Source: Methylobacterium persicinum (GTDB lineage: Bacteria; Pseudomonadota; Alphaproteobacteria; Rhizobiales; Beijerinckiaceae). From it: a stretch of DNA of 64,000 nt. This document shows, one piece after another, positions 25,978-34,471 of the stretch. The position numbers and the translations under genes are program-made. The number at the start of each line of letters is the position of its first letter. Position 1 is the stretch's first letter. The notes under the pieces were generated by a model, which was not told the DNA's origin, did not search any database, and worked only from the letters and a program-made list of their open reading frames with translations. The stretch covers positions 115,830 to 179,829 of the forward strand of contig NZ_BPQX01000028.1 in assembly GCF_022179525.1 (NCBI RefSeq), read 5' to 3'.

Positions 25978-26832
25978 TCAGGCCGCGTCCAAGCCCAGGT
26001 CGATGATCGCGGCGCTGTGGGTGATCCAGCCGCAGGAGATCAGGTCCACCCCGGAGGCCGCCACGGCGCCCACCGTCTCCCGGGTGATCCGGCCGGACGC
26101 CTCGGTGAGGGCGCGGCCGTCGATCATGGTCACGGCCCGGGCGAGGGTCGCCGGATCCATGTTGTCGAGGAGCACCGCATCGACACCCACGGACAGCGCC
26201 TCTTCAAGCTGGTTGAGGGTGTCCACCTCGCATTCGATCTTCACGAGATGGCCCGCCCGGCTCTTCGCCCGCTCGATGGCGGCGCGGACGCCCCCGGCTA
26301 CGGCGATGTGGTTGTCCTTGATGAGCACCGCGTCGTCGAGGCCGAACCGGTGGTTCGAGCCGCCGCCGGCGCGCACCGCGTGCTTTTCCAGGGAGCGGAG
26401 GCCGGGCGTGGTCTTGCGGGTACACACGATGGCCGCCTTGCCGTGCGGCCGCGCCGCCTCCACGAGGCCGTTCGTGGCGGTGGCGACGCCGGACATCCGG
26501 CAGAGCAGGTTCAGTGCGACCCGTTCGGCGGTGAGGATCGCCCGCGCTGGGCCATCGAGGCGCAGGACGACGTCCCCCGGCGCGACGCGGGTCCCGTCGC
26601 CGCGCTCGACCTCGACGCTCACCGCAGGGTCGATGAGGGCGAAGGCGATGGCCGCCGCATCGGTGCCGGAGATGACCCCCGGCTGCCGGGCGGCGATGAC
26701 GCCCTTCATCCGGGCGCCGGGCGGCACGATGGCGTCCGTGGTGATATCGCCGGCCCGGCCGAGATCCTCGACGAGGGCCGCGCGGACGATCGGCTCCACG
26801 AGGAGCCGCGGCAGGGGCAGGATCTCGGTCAC
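25978..26832 (-). CDS. nadC: Nicotinate-nucleotide pyrophosphorylase NadC
   Basis: Converts quinolinate and phosphoribosyl pyrophosphate to nicotinate mononucleotide, the third step of de novo NAD synthesis. The 284-residue protein has ALVEDLGRAGDITTDAI at the N-terminus, LNLLCRMSGVATATN, CTRKTTPGLRSLEKHAVRAGGGSNHRFGLDDAVLIKDNH and IECEVDTLNQLEEAL, all characteristic. The GTG start at 26832 lies 10 bases after the nadB stop. It is the last gene of nadABC, with a dispersed repeat just beyond. Confidence 0.95.
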   Translation of the reverse strand: MTEILPLPRLLVEPIVRAALVEDLGRAGDITTDAIVPPGARMKGVIAARQPGVISGTDAAAIAFALIDPAVSVEVERGDGTRVAPGDVVLRLDGPARAILTAERVALNLLCRMSGVATATNGLVEAARPHGKAAIVCTRKTTPGLRSLEKHAVRAGGGSNHRFGLDDAVLIKDNHIAVAGGVRAAIERAKSRAGHLVKIECEVDTLNQLEEALSVGVDAVLLDNMDPATLARAVTMIDGRALTEASGRITRETVGAVAASGVDLISCGWITHSAAIIDLGLDAA

Positions 26833-26842
26833 GTGAAGCCTC

Positions 26843-28339
26843 TCACTCTGCGAGCGCGGGGATGCCGGCGCGGTCGAGGACGGTCTCGGTATGGCGGGCG
26901 GGTGCCTGATGGGGATAGTCGCTGCGCCAGTGGCCACCCCGGCTTTCCTGACGGGCGAGTGCCCCCTTCGCGATGAGGGACGCCACGAGGGCCGCATCGC
27001 AGGTCGCGGCAAGGGGCGCGAGCTGCGCCTCCGCTGCCGCGAGCCCGTCCGCCTCGCGGACCACGCCGACATGGGTCTCCATCAGTGCGCGGATCCCGGG
27101 GAGATCGGAGCCGACGCGCGGCGCGGCGGTCTCGGGCACGATCCGGGAAGGAGGCGGCGCCTCGAGCCCGTCCGCGATGAACCCGGCATAGGCGAGCCCT
27201 TCGAGCAGCGAGTTGCTGGCGAGGCGGTTCGCCCCGTGCAGCCCCGTCGAGGAGACTTCGCCGCAGGCGTACAGGCCCGGGACGCTGGAAGCGCCGACGG
27301 AATCCACCTTCACGCCGCCCATGTGGTAGTGGGCCGCCGGCCGCACCGGGATCGGCTGCACGGCCGGGTCGATGCCGGCGGCGGCGCAGAGGGCCGCCAC
27401 CGTCGGAAACCGGGTCGGCATCGCGGCGCCCAGGGCGCCCCTGGTATCGAGATAGACCGTCCGCCCCCGCTGCAGGGCCTGGAAGATCCCCCGTGCCACG
27501 ACGTCCCGGGGGGCAAGGTCGCCCCCGGCGATGCCGGCCATCACGGCGGCGCCGGTTTCATCGATGAGCCGTGCGCCCTCCCCCCGCAGGGCTTCGGTGG
27601 CCAGCGGCATCGGGTCCCGGCCGGCGGCAATGGCGGTGGGGTGGAACTGTACGAACTCCATGTCACGCATGACCGCGCCGGCGCGAGCCGCCAGGGCGAG
27701 CCCGCGGCCGGTGGCGCCCGGCGGGTTCGTCGTCGAGGCGTAGAGGCCCCCGAGGCCACCCGTGGCCAGGACCACCGCCCGGGCCAGGATGCGAAAACGC
27801 GCCCCGTCGCTTTCCGCCACGACGCCGGCGACGGCGCCGTGTTCGTCGCGAAGCAGATCGGTCACGCCTGCGGTGACGACCTCGATCCATGGGGCGGTCT
27901 GGACCGCCCGCACCAGGGTTTCGAGCACCCGGGCGCCGGTCGAGTCCCCGCCGGCGCGCACGATCCGGCGTCGGCTGTGGGCCGCCTCAAGACCGAGCGC
28001 CAAGGCGCCGTCCTCGGTGCGATCGAACGGCGCGCCGAGGCCGACGAGCCAATCAATCAGCCGGGGACCCTCCGCGGCGATGCGCAGGGCGACGTCCGGC
28101 TCGGTCAGGCCGGCGCCCGCGACGCCGGTATCGGCGGCGTGCAGGGCGGGCGAATCGTCCTCGGCCATGGCGGAGGCGATGCCCCCCTGCGCCCAGCCCG
28201 TCGCGGTGCCGAGGCCGAGGGACGCTGCGGTCACGAGGGTGACCGGGCGCGGAGCGAGGCGCAGGGCAGTGCTGAGGCCGGCGACGCCGCCTCCGACGAC
28301 GACGACCCGGTCCGCCGGGTTGCGGGAGAAGGCGTTCAT
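26843..28339 (-). CDS. nadB: L-aspartate oxidase NadB
   Basis: FAD enzyme that oxidises aspartate to iminoaspartate for quinolinate synthesis. The 498-residue protein has the dinucleotide-binding [17 protein letters not shown] at the N-terminus, FAD-contact [34 protein letters not shown], and the active-site region [10 protein letters not shown]...[28 protein letters not shown]. It is slightly shorter than the E. coli enzyme at the C-terminus. Its ATG overlaps the end of nadA by four bases. Confidence 0.94.
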   Translation of the reverse strand: MNAFSRNPADRVVVVGGGVAGLSTALRLAPRPVTLVTAASLGLGTATGWAQGGIASAMAEDDSPALHAADTGVAGAGLTEPDVALRIAAEGPRLIDWLVGLGAPFDRTEDGALALGLEAAHSRRRIVRAGGDSTGARVLETLVRAVQTAPWIEVVTAGVTDLLRDEHGAVAGVVAESDGARFRILARAVVLATGGLGGLYASTTNPPGATGRGLALAARAGAVMRDMEFVQFHPTAIAAGRDPMPLATEALRGEGARLIDETGAAVMAGIAGGDLAPRDVVARGIFQALQRGRTVYLDTRGALGAAMPTRFPTVAALCAAAGIDPAVQPIPVRPAAHYHMGGVKVDSVGASSVPGLYACGEVSSTGLHGANRLASNSLLEGLAYAGFIADGLEAPPPSRIVPETAAPRVGSDLPGIRALMETHVGVVREADGLAAAEAQLAPLAATCDAALVASLIAKGALARQESRGGHWRSDYPHQAPARHTETVLDRAGIPALAE

Positions 28340-29349
28340 CGCGTCCTCACTGCCAGCATGCGCTCCACCGCCGCCCGGGCCCGGTCGGCCAGGGCGGGAT
28401 CGACGGTGACCTCGTGGGTCAAGGTCTCGAGCGAGCGACGGATGTTGCGCAGGCTCATCCGCTTCATGTGCGGGCACATGTTGCAGGGCTTGATGAACTC
28501 GATATCCGGGTTCTGCGCCGCGATATTGTCGGCCATCGAACATTCGGTGACGAGGACGACCTGCGACGGCCGCTTCTGGACGACGAAATCCATCATCATC
28601 GCCGTCGAGCCGGAGAAGTCGGATTCCGCTACGACATCCGGCGGACATTCCGGATGGGCGATGACGGTGACGCCGGGATAGCTCTCGCGTACGTCGCGGA
28701 TATCGGCCGGCGTGAAGCGCTCATGCACCTCGCAGTGCCCGGCCCAGGTCAGGATCTCGACCTCCGGCACCTCGGCCTGGACGTTTTGCGCCAGGAACTC
28801 GTCCGGGATCATCAGGACACGCGGGGCATTCAGCGAGCGCACCACCTGCACGGCATTGCCGCTGGTGCAGCACAGGTCCGACTCCGCCTTCACGGCAGCG
28901 GAGGTGTTGACGTAGGTCACGACCGGCACGCCAGGGTACTTCCGGCGGAGCGCGCGCACGTCTTCGGCGGTGATGGAATCGGCGAGCGAGCAGCCTGCGC
29001 CCATGTCCGGGATCAGCACCGTCTTCGACGGGTTCAGGAGCTTGGCCGTCTCGGCCATGAAGTGGACGCCGGCCAGCACGATGACGTCCGCATTGACGTT
29101 CACCGCCTCGCGGGCCAGGGCGAGGCTGTCGCCGACGATGTCCGCCACCGTGTGGAAGATCTCCGGCGCCTGATAGTTGTGCGCCAGGATCACCGCATTC
29201 CGTTCCCGCTTCAGGCGCAGGATGGCCTCGATGTCGGGCGCCAGGGCCGGCCACTCGATCGCCGGGACATGACGGCTCACCCGCGCATACAGGTCGGGCA
29301 GAGGAAGGGCCCCCGGCATCCGGGAGACAGGCGCGATGGTCGCCGACAT
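28336..29349 (-). CDS. nadA: Quinolinate synthase NadA (4Fe-4S)
   Basis: Condenses iminoaspartate with dihydroxyacetone phosphate to quinolinate. The 337-residue protein shows [73 protein letters not shown] and the C-terminal [14 protein letters not shown]; the three cluster cysteines are within these motifs. The ATG at 29349 is fixed by GGAGG five bases upstream. First gene of the nadABC operon; two ATGCTC-type palindromes lie just upstream. Confidence 0.95.
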   Translation of the reverse strand: MSATIAPVSRMPGALPLPDLYARVSRHVPAIEWPALAPDIEAILRLKRERNAVILAHNYQAPEIFHTVADIVGDSLALAREAVNVNADVIVLAGVHFMAETAKLLNPSKTVLIPDMGAGCSLADSITAEDVRALRRKYPGVPVVTYVNTSAAVKAESDLCCTSGNAVQVVRSLNAPRVLMIPDEFLAQNVQAEVPEVEILTWAGHCEVHERFTPADIRDVRESYPGVTVIAHPECPPDVVAESDFSGSTAMMMDFVVQKRPSQVVLVTECSMADNIAAQNPDIEFIKPCNMCPHMKRMSLRNIRRSLETLTHEVTVDPALADRARAAVERMLAVRTR

Positions 29350-29363
29350 GGCGTCCTCCAATT

Positions 29364-29380
29364 ATGCTCACTTTGAGCAT
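29364..29380. promoter_or_regulatory. Palindromic operator 1 of the nadABC operon
   Basis: A perfect palindrome ATGCTCA-CTT-TGAGCAT located 15 bases before the nadA start. It resembles the site assigned to the NadQ/NrtR-type repressors that control NAD synthesis in Rhizobiales; the regulator gene is not in this window. Confidence 0.7.
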
Positions 29381-29422
29381 TGTGCCGTCTAACTTATGAG
29401 CCCGGATCGCCCCTGTCTAGAT

Positions 29423-29439
29423 ATGCTAGACTTGAGCAT
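29423..29439. promoter_or_regulatory. Palindromic operator 2 of the nadABC operon
   Basis: ATGCTAG-ACT-TGAGCAT, a one-mismatch copy of operator 1, centred 59 bases further upstream. The pair flanks the likely nadA promoter. Confidence 0.65.
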
Positions 29440-29566
29440 AAATGTTTTGCGGTGCGTTTGTCAGGGTGCGCTGCGGCATGGCGGACATTCCAGCGGACGG
29501 CGTGCGGCCCCGGATCGCTTCGCTTCATTCACGGTGGCGCCAGGGTTTTTCCTGGCATCTCGAACC

Positions 29567-29593
29567 GTCTTTGCGAGCGAAGCGAAGCAACCC
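29567..29593. repeat. Half copy of the dispersed palindromic repeat
   Basis: Left-arm sequence only (TTTGCGAGCGAAGCGAAGCA), lying between the nadA promoter region and the aldo/keto reductase stop codon. Confidence 0.75.
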
Positions 29594-29636
29594 AAAGACA
29601 CGCGCGGACGTCAGACAATCTGCAATGGCGGGAACT

Positions 29637-30461
29637 TCAGCAGAAGGTCGCTGGGTCCGGCCCGATGCGACCGTCATCCCTGTCGAGCGCGTCGATTTTC
29701 TTCATATCATCGTCGCTCAACTCAAAATCGAACAGCGAAATGTTTTCGACGATGCGATGGGGGTTCGCCGATTTGGGGATCACCACGCAGCCGATCTGAA
29801 CGTGCCAGCGAAGCACCACCTGAGCCGGCGTCCTGCCATGCGCCTTCGCAATCGCGTCGATGACCGGATCCTTCAGTTCCTGGCCGCGACCGAGGGGACT
29901 CCACGATTCGGTCACGATGCCGCGAGTCTTGTCCGTGGCGCGGGCATCCGTCCGCTGGAAGTAGGGATGAAGCTCGATCTGGTTCACCGTCGGCGTCACG
30001 CCCGTCTCCCCGACGAGGATGGCCAGATGCTCGTCGGTGAAGTTCGAGACGCCGATGGATCTCACCTTGCCCTCCTCCCGGAGCGCGATCATCGCCTTCC
30101 AGGTCTCCACGAACAGCCGCCGCTGCGGACAGGGCCAGTGGATGAGGTACAGGTCGATGTAATCGAGCCCGAGCTTCAGCCGGCTTTCCTCGAAGGCCTT
30201 GGCGGCATCGGGACCCTGCCGGTCGTTCCAGATCTTGGTGGTCAGGAAGATGTCTTCCCGGGGCAGGCCGGATTCCCGCAGGCCTTTGCCGACGCCGACT
30301 TCGTTGCCGTAGGCGGCCGCCGTGTCGATCAGCCGGTAACCCGCCTTGAGGGCCTGGCCGACGAGGTCGGGAGCCTGCTCGTCGGGGATCTGCCAGCAGC
30401 CGTAGCCCACCTGCGGGATCGCGCGTCCATCGTTCAAGGTCAGCGTCGGGTTCGAAGCCAT
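29637..30461 (-). CDS. Aldo/keto reductase (2,5-diketogluconate reductase-like)
   Basis: A 274-residue NADPH-dependent aldo/keto reductase. The catalytic tetrad is complete: Asp46 and Tyr51 in GYRLIDTAAAYGNE, Lys76 in FLTTKIWND and His108 in YLIHWP. IGVSNF and VVIPKSANPHRI are the typical cofactor and C-terminal motifs. Length and motifs match the DkgA/DkgB subgroup, which reduces small aldehydes and keto-sugars; the natural substrate is unknown. It is divergent from an acyl-CoA synthetase gene. Confidence 0.9.
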   Translation of the reverse strand: MASNPTLTLNDGRAIPQVGYGCWQIPDEQAPDLVGQALKAGYRLIDTAAAYGNEVGVGKGLRESGLPREDIFLTTKIWNDRQGPDAAKAFEESRLKLGLDYIDLYLIHWPCPQRRLFVETWKAMIALREEGKVRSIGVSNFTDEHLAILVGETGVTPTVNQIELHPYFQRTDARATDKTRGIVTESWSPLGRGQELKDPVIDAIAKAHGRTPAQVVLRWHVQIGCVVIPKSANPHRIVENISLFDFELSDDDMKKIDALDRDDGRIGPDPATFC

Positions 30462-30624
30462 ACGGTGTGTCTCCGGGGATCGGTGCGATCACCCTCACCT
30501 GTGGCACGGCGCCGGCCACACCAGGGCCTCTGGCCATCCGCCGCGCCGACCCTTCGCGTGGGTTGACGGGAAAGCCGGCCACGCGGAACACGGGAGCAAA
30601 ACCGCCCTCACGAGGGAACGAACG

Positions 30625-32148
30625 TTGTCCGACACCCGCCATCCGCCCGCCCGCTTCAATGCGGCCCGCTACTGCATCGGCGAGAATGCCCGCCTGCGGC
30701 CAGAGAAGACCGCGCTGATCCTGGTCGGCGATGGGACGGAGGCCCGCCTGACCTTCGGCGAGGTCGACCGGGCGGTACGGAGCATCGCGGCCGGCCTTCT
30801 CCGGCTCGGCCTGAGGCCGGGGGACCGGGTGATGATCCGCATGGGCAACGATGCGGATTATGCGCTGCTGCATTTCGGGGCGATGGCCGCCGGCCTGATC
30901 TCCCTGCCCTCCTCGCCGCAGCTGACCGAGGGTGAGGCGGCCTTCCTCATGGAGAATTCCGGCACGGCAGCGGTGGCCCTGGCGGGCGGGTGCGCCGTCG
31001 ATCCGGGCGCCCTCGGTGGGCGGATCGTGCTCGACGGGGCCGCCATCGCGGCGCTGAAGGCGGGCGAGCCCCTGGCGGATTACGCCGACACCGCCGCCGA
31101 CGACCCGGCGATGCTGATCTACACCTCCGGCACGACGAGCCGCCCCAAGGGTGTTCTCCACGGCCACCGGGCGACATACGGGCGCCGACCGATGCTGGAC
31201 CACTGGATCGGCATCACCGAGCAGGACGTGATGCTGCATGCCGGCACCATGAACTGGACCTACACCCTCGGCGTCGGCCTGTCCGACCCCTGGGCGGTGG
31301 GGGCGACGGCGGTGCTCTATAACGGCTCGCGGGATCCCGGCGTCTGGCCCCGACTCATCGGTCGCTACGGTGCGACGATCTTCGCCGCGGTGCCGACCCT
31401 CTACCGGCAGATCCTGAAATACGGCGACCTGCCCTCCCACGACCTGCGCAGCCTCCGGCATGGCTGTACCGCCGGCGAGCCGCTCTCCGTCGAGTTGCTG
31501 GACGCCTGGACGGCGGCCACCGGCAAGCCGCTCTACGAAGCCCTCGGGATGAGCGAGATCTCCACCTACATCTCCAGCGGGCCGACGATCCCGGTCCGGC
31601 CGGGCTCGCCGGGCCAGCCCCAGCCGGGCCGCCGGGTGGCGATCCTGCCGGTCGAAGGTCCCCCCGAACCCCTGCCGGCCGGCGAGAGCGGGCTGCTCGC
31701 CGTCCACCGGTCCGAGCCGGCACTGATGCTCGGCTACTGGAACCGTCCCGAGGAGGAGGCCGAGGTGCTGCGAGGCGAGTGGTTCGTCGGCGGCGACCTC
31801 GCCCGGTTCGATGCGGATGGCTACCTCTGGTTCGAGGGGCGCAACAACGATCTGATGAAGGCGATGGGCTACCGGGTCTCGCCCAACGAGGTCGAGGTGG
31901 TCCTCGGCGCGCATCCGTCGGTGGCGGAAGTCGGCGTGGCCGAACTGCCGGTCCGGGCCGACGTGTCGGTGATCTGCGGCTTCGTCGTACTGCAGGCCGG
32001 CGCCACCCCCGATGCGGAGGCGCTGCTGACATGGTGCGCCGAGCGCCTCGCCGCCTACAAACGCCCGCGGGAGATCCGCTTCCTCGACGCCCTGCCCCGC
32101 ACGGCGAACGGCAAGGTGCAGCGCAAGCGGCTGGCGGAGGCGGTGTAA
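30625..32148 (+). CDS. Acyl-CoA synthetase, benzoate-CoA ligase-like AMP-binding enzyme
   Basis: A 507-residue ANL-superfamily ligase that should activate a carboxylic acid as the acyl-AMP and then the CoA thioester. The AMP-binding motif is MLIYTSGTTSRPKGVLHGH (about residue 165), followed by YEALGMSEISTYISSGP, the hinge GGDLARFDADGYLWFEGRNNDLMKAMGYRVSP and the catalytic C-terminal lysine in RTANGKVQRKRL. Motifs around residue 200-300 resemble the benzoate/2-aminobenzoate branch, but the substrate is not fixed. A TTG start follows GAGGGAA. It is convergent with mgtE. Confidence 0.87.
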   Translation: MSDTRHPPARFNAARYCIGENARLRPEKTALILVGDGTEARLTFGEVDRAVRSIAAGLLRLGLRPGDRVMIRMGNDADYALLHFGAMAAGLISLPSSPQLTEGEAAFLMENSGTAAVALAGGCAVDPGALGGRIVLDGAAIAALKAGEPLADYADTAADDPAMLIYTSGTTSRPKGVLHGHRATYGRRPMLDHWIGITEQDVMLHAGTMNWTYTLGVGLSDPWAVGATAVLYNGSRDPGVWPRLIGRYGATIFAAVPTLYRQILKYGDLPSHDLRSLRHGCTAGEPLSVELLDAWTAATGKPLYEALGMSEISTYISSGPTIPVRPGSPGQPQPGRRVAILPVEGPPEPLPAGESGLLAVHRSEPALMLGYWNRPEEEAEVLRGEWFVGGDLARFDADGYLWFEGRNNDLMKAMGYRVSPNEVEVVLGAHPSVAEVGVAELPVRADVSVICGFVVLQAGATPDAEALLTWCAERLAAYKRPREIRFLDALPRTANGKVQRKRLAEAV

Positions 32149-32170
32149 TCCCGCCTCGCCGGGGGCCAGC

Positions 32171-33541
32171 CTACAGCAGCGTACCCCGCAGGATCAGCAG
32201 CGCCACCGAGAAGTAGATGACGAGCCCGGTGACATCCACGAGCGTCGCCACGAAGGGCGCCGAGGCCGTCGCGGGGTCGAAGCCGATGCGCTGGAGCAGG
32301 AAGGGCAGCATCGAGCCGGCGAGGGAGCCGAAGGTCACGATCCCCACCAGCGCCGCGCCGACCGTGGCCGCCACCAGCGGCCAGTGCTCGCCGTAATCGT
32401 AGAGGCCGAGTTTCTGCCACGCCACGATGCGGATGACGGCGATGACCCCGAGGATCGCGCCGAGGACCAAGCCTGTGGGAAGCTCGCGAAGAGCCACCTT
32501 CCACCAGTCGCGCAGGCGCACCTGCTGAAGCGCGAGGGCGCGGATCAGGAGGGAGGTCGCCTGCGAACCGGAGTTGCCGCCGGAGCTCATGATCAGCGGG
32601 ATGAACAGGGTCAGGACGATGGCCTTCTCCAGCTCTCCCTCGAATCCCTGCATGGCCGAGGCGGTGAGCATCTCCGACAGGAACAGGGCGCAGAGCCAGC
32701 CGGCGCGCTTCCGGATCATCGTGAGGAAGCCGATATCCATGTACGGCTCGGGCAGGGCTTCCATGCCGCCGAAGCGCTGCACCTCCTGCGTCTGCTTCTC
32801 GACCATCGCGTCGATCATGTCGTCCACGGTGACGATGCCGATGACGTGGCCGACCGCGTCCACCACGGGCAGGGCGAGGAGATCGTATTTGGAGATCAGT
32901 CGGGCGGCCTCGTCGCGGCTCGCCGTTGGCGAGACGGCGAGCGGTGCCCGCCCCGGCGCCACCGTGAGGACGTTGTCCTCGGGATTTCCGGAGAGCAGCC
33001 GGCGCAGGGGCACCGCCTTGGTCAGGGCCCGGGTGCGGGGATCGAGCACGAAGATCGAGTAGATCGTCTCGCGGGTCTTCTCCACGTGGCGGCAGTATTC
33101 GAGGGTCTGCCCGACGGTCCAGGTGCCCGGCACCGTGACGAACTCCGTCGTCATGAGCGAGCCCACCGTTTCCTCGCCATAGGCCGAGAGACGATCGACG
33201 GCGCCGCGGGTCTCGGCATCGAGCCTGGCGCGGAGGTCCGACCGGCCTGGCTCCTCGATCTCGCGGAACATGTCGGTCACCCGGTCGGCCGACATGCCCG
33301 ACAGGAACGAGGCGACCCGGTCCCGGGGCAGCATCTCGATGATCTCGCTGGCGCATTCCAGCTCGGGCTGATCGAGCACTTCGATCGCCCGCTCCATCGG
33401 CAAACCGAGGAGGATCGCCGTGGCCACTTCGGGCGCCTCGGCGTTCAGCGCCTCGACGATGTCGGGCGCACGCTCGTCGGCCAAGCGCGCGGCCAAAGCT
33501 GCAGGTTCGACGCGGGTGTCGAAGGGAGCCATCTCGTTCAT
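32171..33541 (-). CDS. mgtE: Magnesium transporter MgtE
   Basis: A 456-residue Mg2+ channel/transporter. An acidic helical N-domain (about residues 15-125) is followed by two CBS domains (TVPGTWTVGQTLEYCRHV and VTVDDMIDAMVEK segments) and five C-terminal membrane helices that include the pore signature LIMSSGGNSGSQATSLLIRAL. These cytosolic domains close the pore when internal Mg2+ is high. The ATG at 33541 (MNEMAPFDTR) follows an AGG six bases upstream; an ATG at 33553 is also possible. It is divergent from the pqqA pair, with a possibly structured 5' leader between. Confidence 0.92.
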   Translation of the reverse strand: MNEMAPFDTRVEPAALAARLADERAPDIVEALNAEAPEVATAILLGLPMERAIEVLDQPELECASEIIEMLPRDRVASFLSGMSADRVTDMFREIEEPGRSDLRARLDAETRGAVDRLSAYGEETVGSLMTTEFVTVPGTWTVGQTLEYCRHVEKTRETIYSIFVLDPRTRALTKAVPLRRLLSGNPEDNVLTVAPGRAPLAVSPTASRDEAARLISKYDLLALPVVDAVGHVIGIVTVDDMIDAMVEKQTQEVQRFGGMEALPEPYMDIGFLTMIRKRAGWLCALFLSEMLTASAMQGFEGELEKAIVLTLFIPLIMSSGGNSGSQATSLLIRALALQQVRLRDWWKVALRELPTGLVLGAILGVIAVIRIVAWQKLGLYDYGEHWPLVAATVGAALVGIVTFGSLAGSMLPFLLQRIGFDPATASAPFVATLVDVTGLVIYFSVALLILRGTLL

Positions 33542-33631
33542 GACGCGCCTCATGGGACGAGGCGGCGCGCCGCTGGATGTCAGGCCGCTCCCGAGCCGCG
33601 GATCGATCCCGCGGGGCCGGCCCTTCGGCGG

Positions 33632-33705
33632 CTCAGAGGGAGCGACGGCGCATTGCCGGGTGCGGCAGGCACGATCGGTCGGGCACGTCGCTTCACTGGT
33701 CTGAG
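33632..33705 (-). promoter_or_regulatory. Candidate structured 5' leader of mgtE
   Basis: On the mgtE strand CTCAGA pairs with TCTGAG (33700-33705 with 33632-33637) and, nested inside, AGCGACG pairs with CGTCGCT (33686-33692 with 33641-33647), 13 paired bases in register. It lies 91 bases upstream of the mgtE start, where Mg2+-sensing leaders occur in other bacteria. I do not see the M-box consensus, and GC-rich DNA forms such stems by chance. Confidence 0.3.
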
Positions 33706-33915
33706 CTGGTGGGAGCGCAGCCCCGCCGGAGCGTCGCTGCACGGGTGCGTCGTGCGCCGGTCGATTGCATCCGTCAAGCGTAAACCCACCGCCGGTGGCG
33801 ATGTCGCGGGAGGCTGCGGCTTTTGCGGAACGCCGCCTCCAACCGTGTCCCGGCAAATCGCCACGGTCCCTTGTCGAGACGGCTGTGCTATGAGAAATAT
33901 AAGCATAGCGCCCGC

Positions 33916-33945
33916 TTGTATTGCGCCCCAACAAACGGTTATATC
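33916..33945 (+). promoter_or_regulatory. Candidate promoter of the pqqA pair
   Basis: TTGTAT and TATATC are separated by 18 bases in the only strongly AT-rich patch of the mgtE-pqqA gap, about 140 bases upstream of the first pqqA. Such a long leader would be unusual but matches other methylotroph pqqA genes in spirit. Confidence 0.4.
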
Positions 33946-34084
33946 TTGCATATCGCAGGGCACGGAGACGGACGGCCGGTTGCACCGGACCGGACGCCCA
34001 CCGAGGTCCGACAGCGAGTTCATCCGGTCCTCGGCGCCGATCGGCGTGTCTGGCCGGTAGGTTCAATTGCAGGAGATGGTTCAG

Positions 34085-34174
34085 ATGGCTTGGTCTGCCC
34101 CCGTTGTGTCCGAGATCTGCGTCGGCATGGAAGTCACCAGCTACGAGTCGGCCGAGATCGACACCTTCAACTGA
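34085..34174 (+). CDS. pqqA: PQQ precursor peptide PqqA, first tandem copy
   Basis: A 29-residue peptide, MAWSAPVVSEICVGMEVTSY then ESAEIDTFN, the ribosomally made substrate from which pyrroloquinoline quinone is built. The Glu16-x3-Tyr20 pair that PqqE cross-links is present. AGGAGA lies eight bases upstream of the ATG. PQQ is the cofactor of methanol dehydrogenases, central in methylotrophs. The gene is followed by a short hairpin, then an identical second peptide gene. pqqB, C, D and E are not in the window. Confidence 0.95.
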   Translation: MAWSAPVVSEICVGMEVTSYESAEIDTFN

Positions 34175-34181
34175 GCGGACT

Positions 34182-34197
34182 GCGATCCCCGGATCGC
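34182..34197 (+). other. Hairpin between the two pqqA genes
   Basis: GCGATCC-CC-GGATCGC, a perfect stem with no T-run. Placed seven bases after the first pqqA stop, it may stabilise or process the transcript rather than terminate it. Confidence 0.5.
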
Positions 34198-34248
34198 CCG
34201 TAAGTTGTCGACATTCACCCCACCCGAAGTCTTCTAGGAGGAATTACA

Positions 34249-34338
34249 ATGGCTTGGTCTGCTCCCGTCGTGTCCGAGATCTGCGTCGGCATGGAAGTCA
34301 CCAGCTACGAGTCCGCTGAGATCGACACCTTCAACTAA
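34249..34338 (+). CDS. pqqA: PQQ precursor peptide PqqA, second tandem copy
   Basis: Encodes exactly the same 29-residue peptide as the gene at 34085. The two coding sequences differ at four third-codon positions and in the stop codon (TGA against TAA), so the peptide has been kept while the DNA drifted. It has its own strong AGGAGG ribosome-binding site seven bases upstream and is followed by a good terminator. The second copy would raise precursor supply for PQQ. The small gene falls below usual gene-finder limits and is easily missed. Confidence 0.95.
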   Translation: MAWSAPVVSEICVGMEVTSYESAEIDTFN

Positions 34339-34365
34339 GTCGACCGCGACCGTCTGGTCTCTGGG

Positions 34366-34395
34366 CGCCGCCTCCTTCAGGGGGGCGGCGTTTTT
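34366..34395 (+). terminator. Terminator of the tandem pqqA unit
   Basis: CGCCGCCTCC (34366-34375) pairs with GGGGGCGGCG (34381-34390, one G-U pair) around a five-base loop and is followed by T5. It separates the pqqA pair from the SDR gene, making the pair a self-contained transcription unit. Confidence 0.88.
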
Positions 34396-34471
34396 CGTAT
34401 GTGCGCCGCCGGGCGCGTTCGGCTATCACCCCCCGCAACCGGCAAAGCCGGACGAAGTCCAGGGGTGGAAT

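Larger units (their letters stand above)
33542..34084. other. 543-base intergenic region between divergent mgtE and pqqA
   Basis: The mgtE-proximal 250 bases are GC-rich with nested inverted repeats (see 33632-33705, and the CCGCGG/CCGCGG-type palindrome around GATCGATC at about 33596-33615). The pqqA-proximal 200 bases are AT-rich and hold a promoter candidate. No open frame here has a plausible start and composition. Confidence 0.55.

Noticed and set aside
29722-31914. 730-codon minus-strand open frame across the aldo/keto reductase and acyl-CoA synthetase genes
   Set aside because: It overlaps two motif-complete genes and has no recognisable domains; it is a shadow frame.
34182-34197. Hairpin after the first pqqA considered as a terminator
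   Set aside because: There is no T-run and the second pqqA follows directly with a strong terminator behind it.
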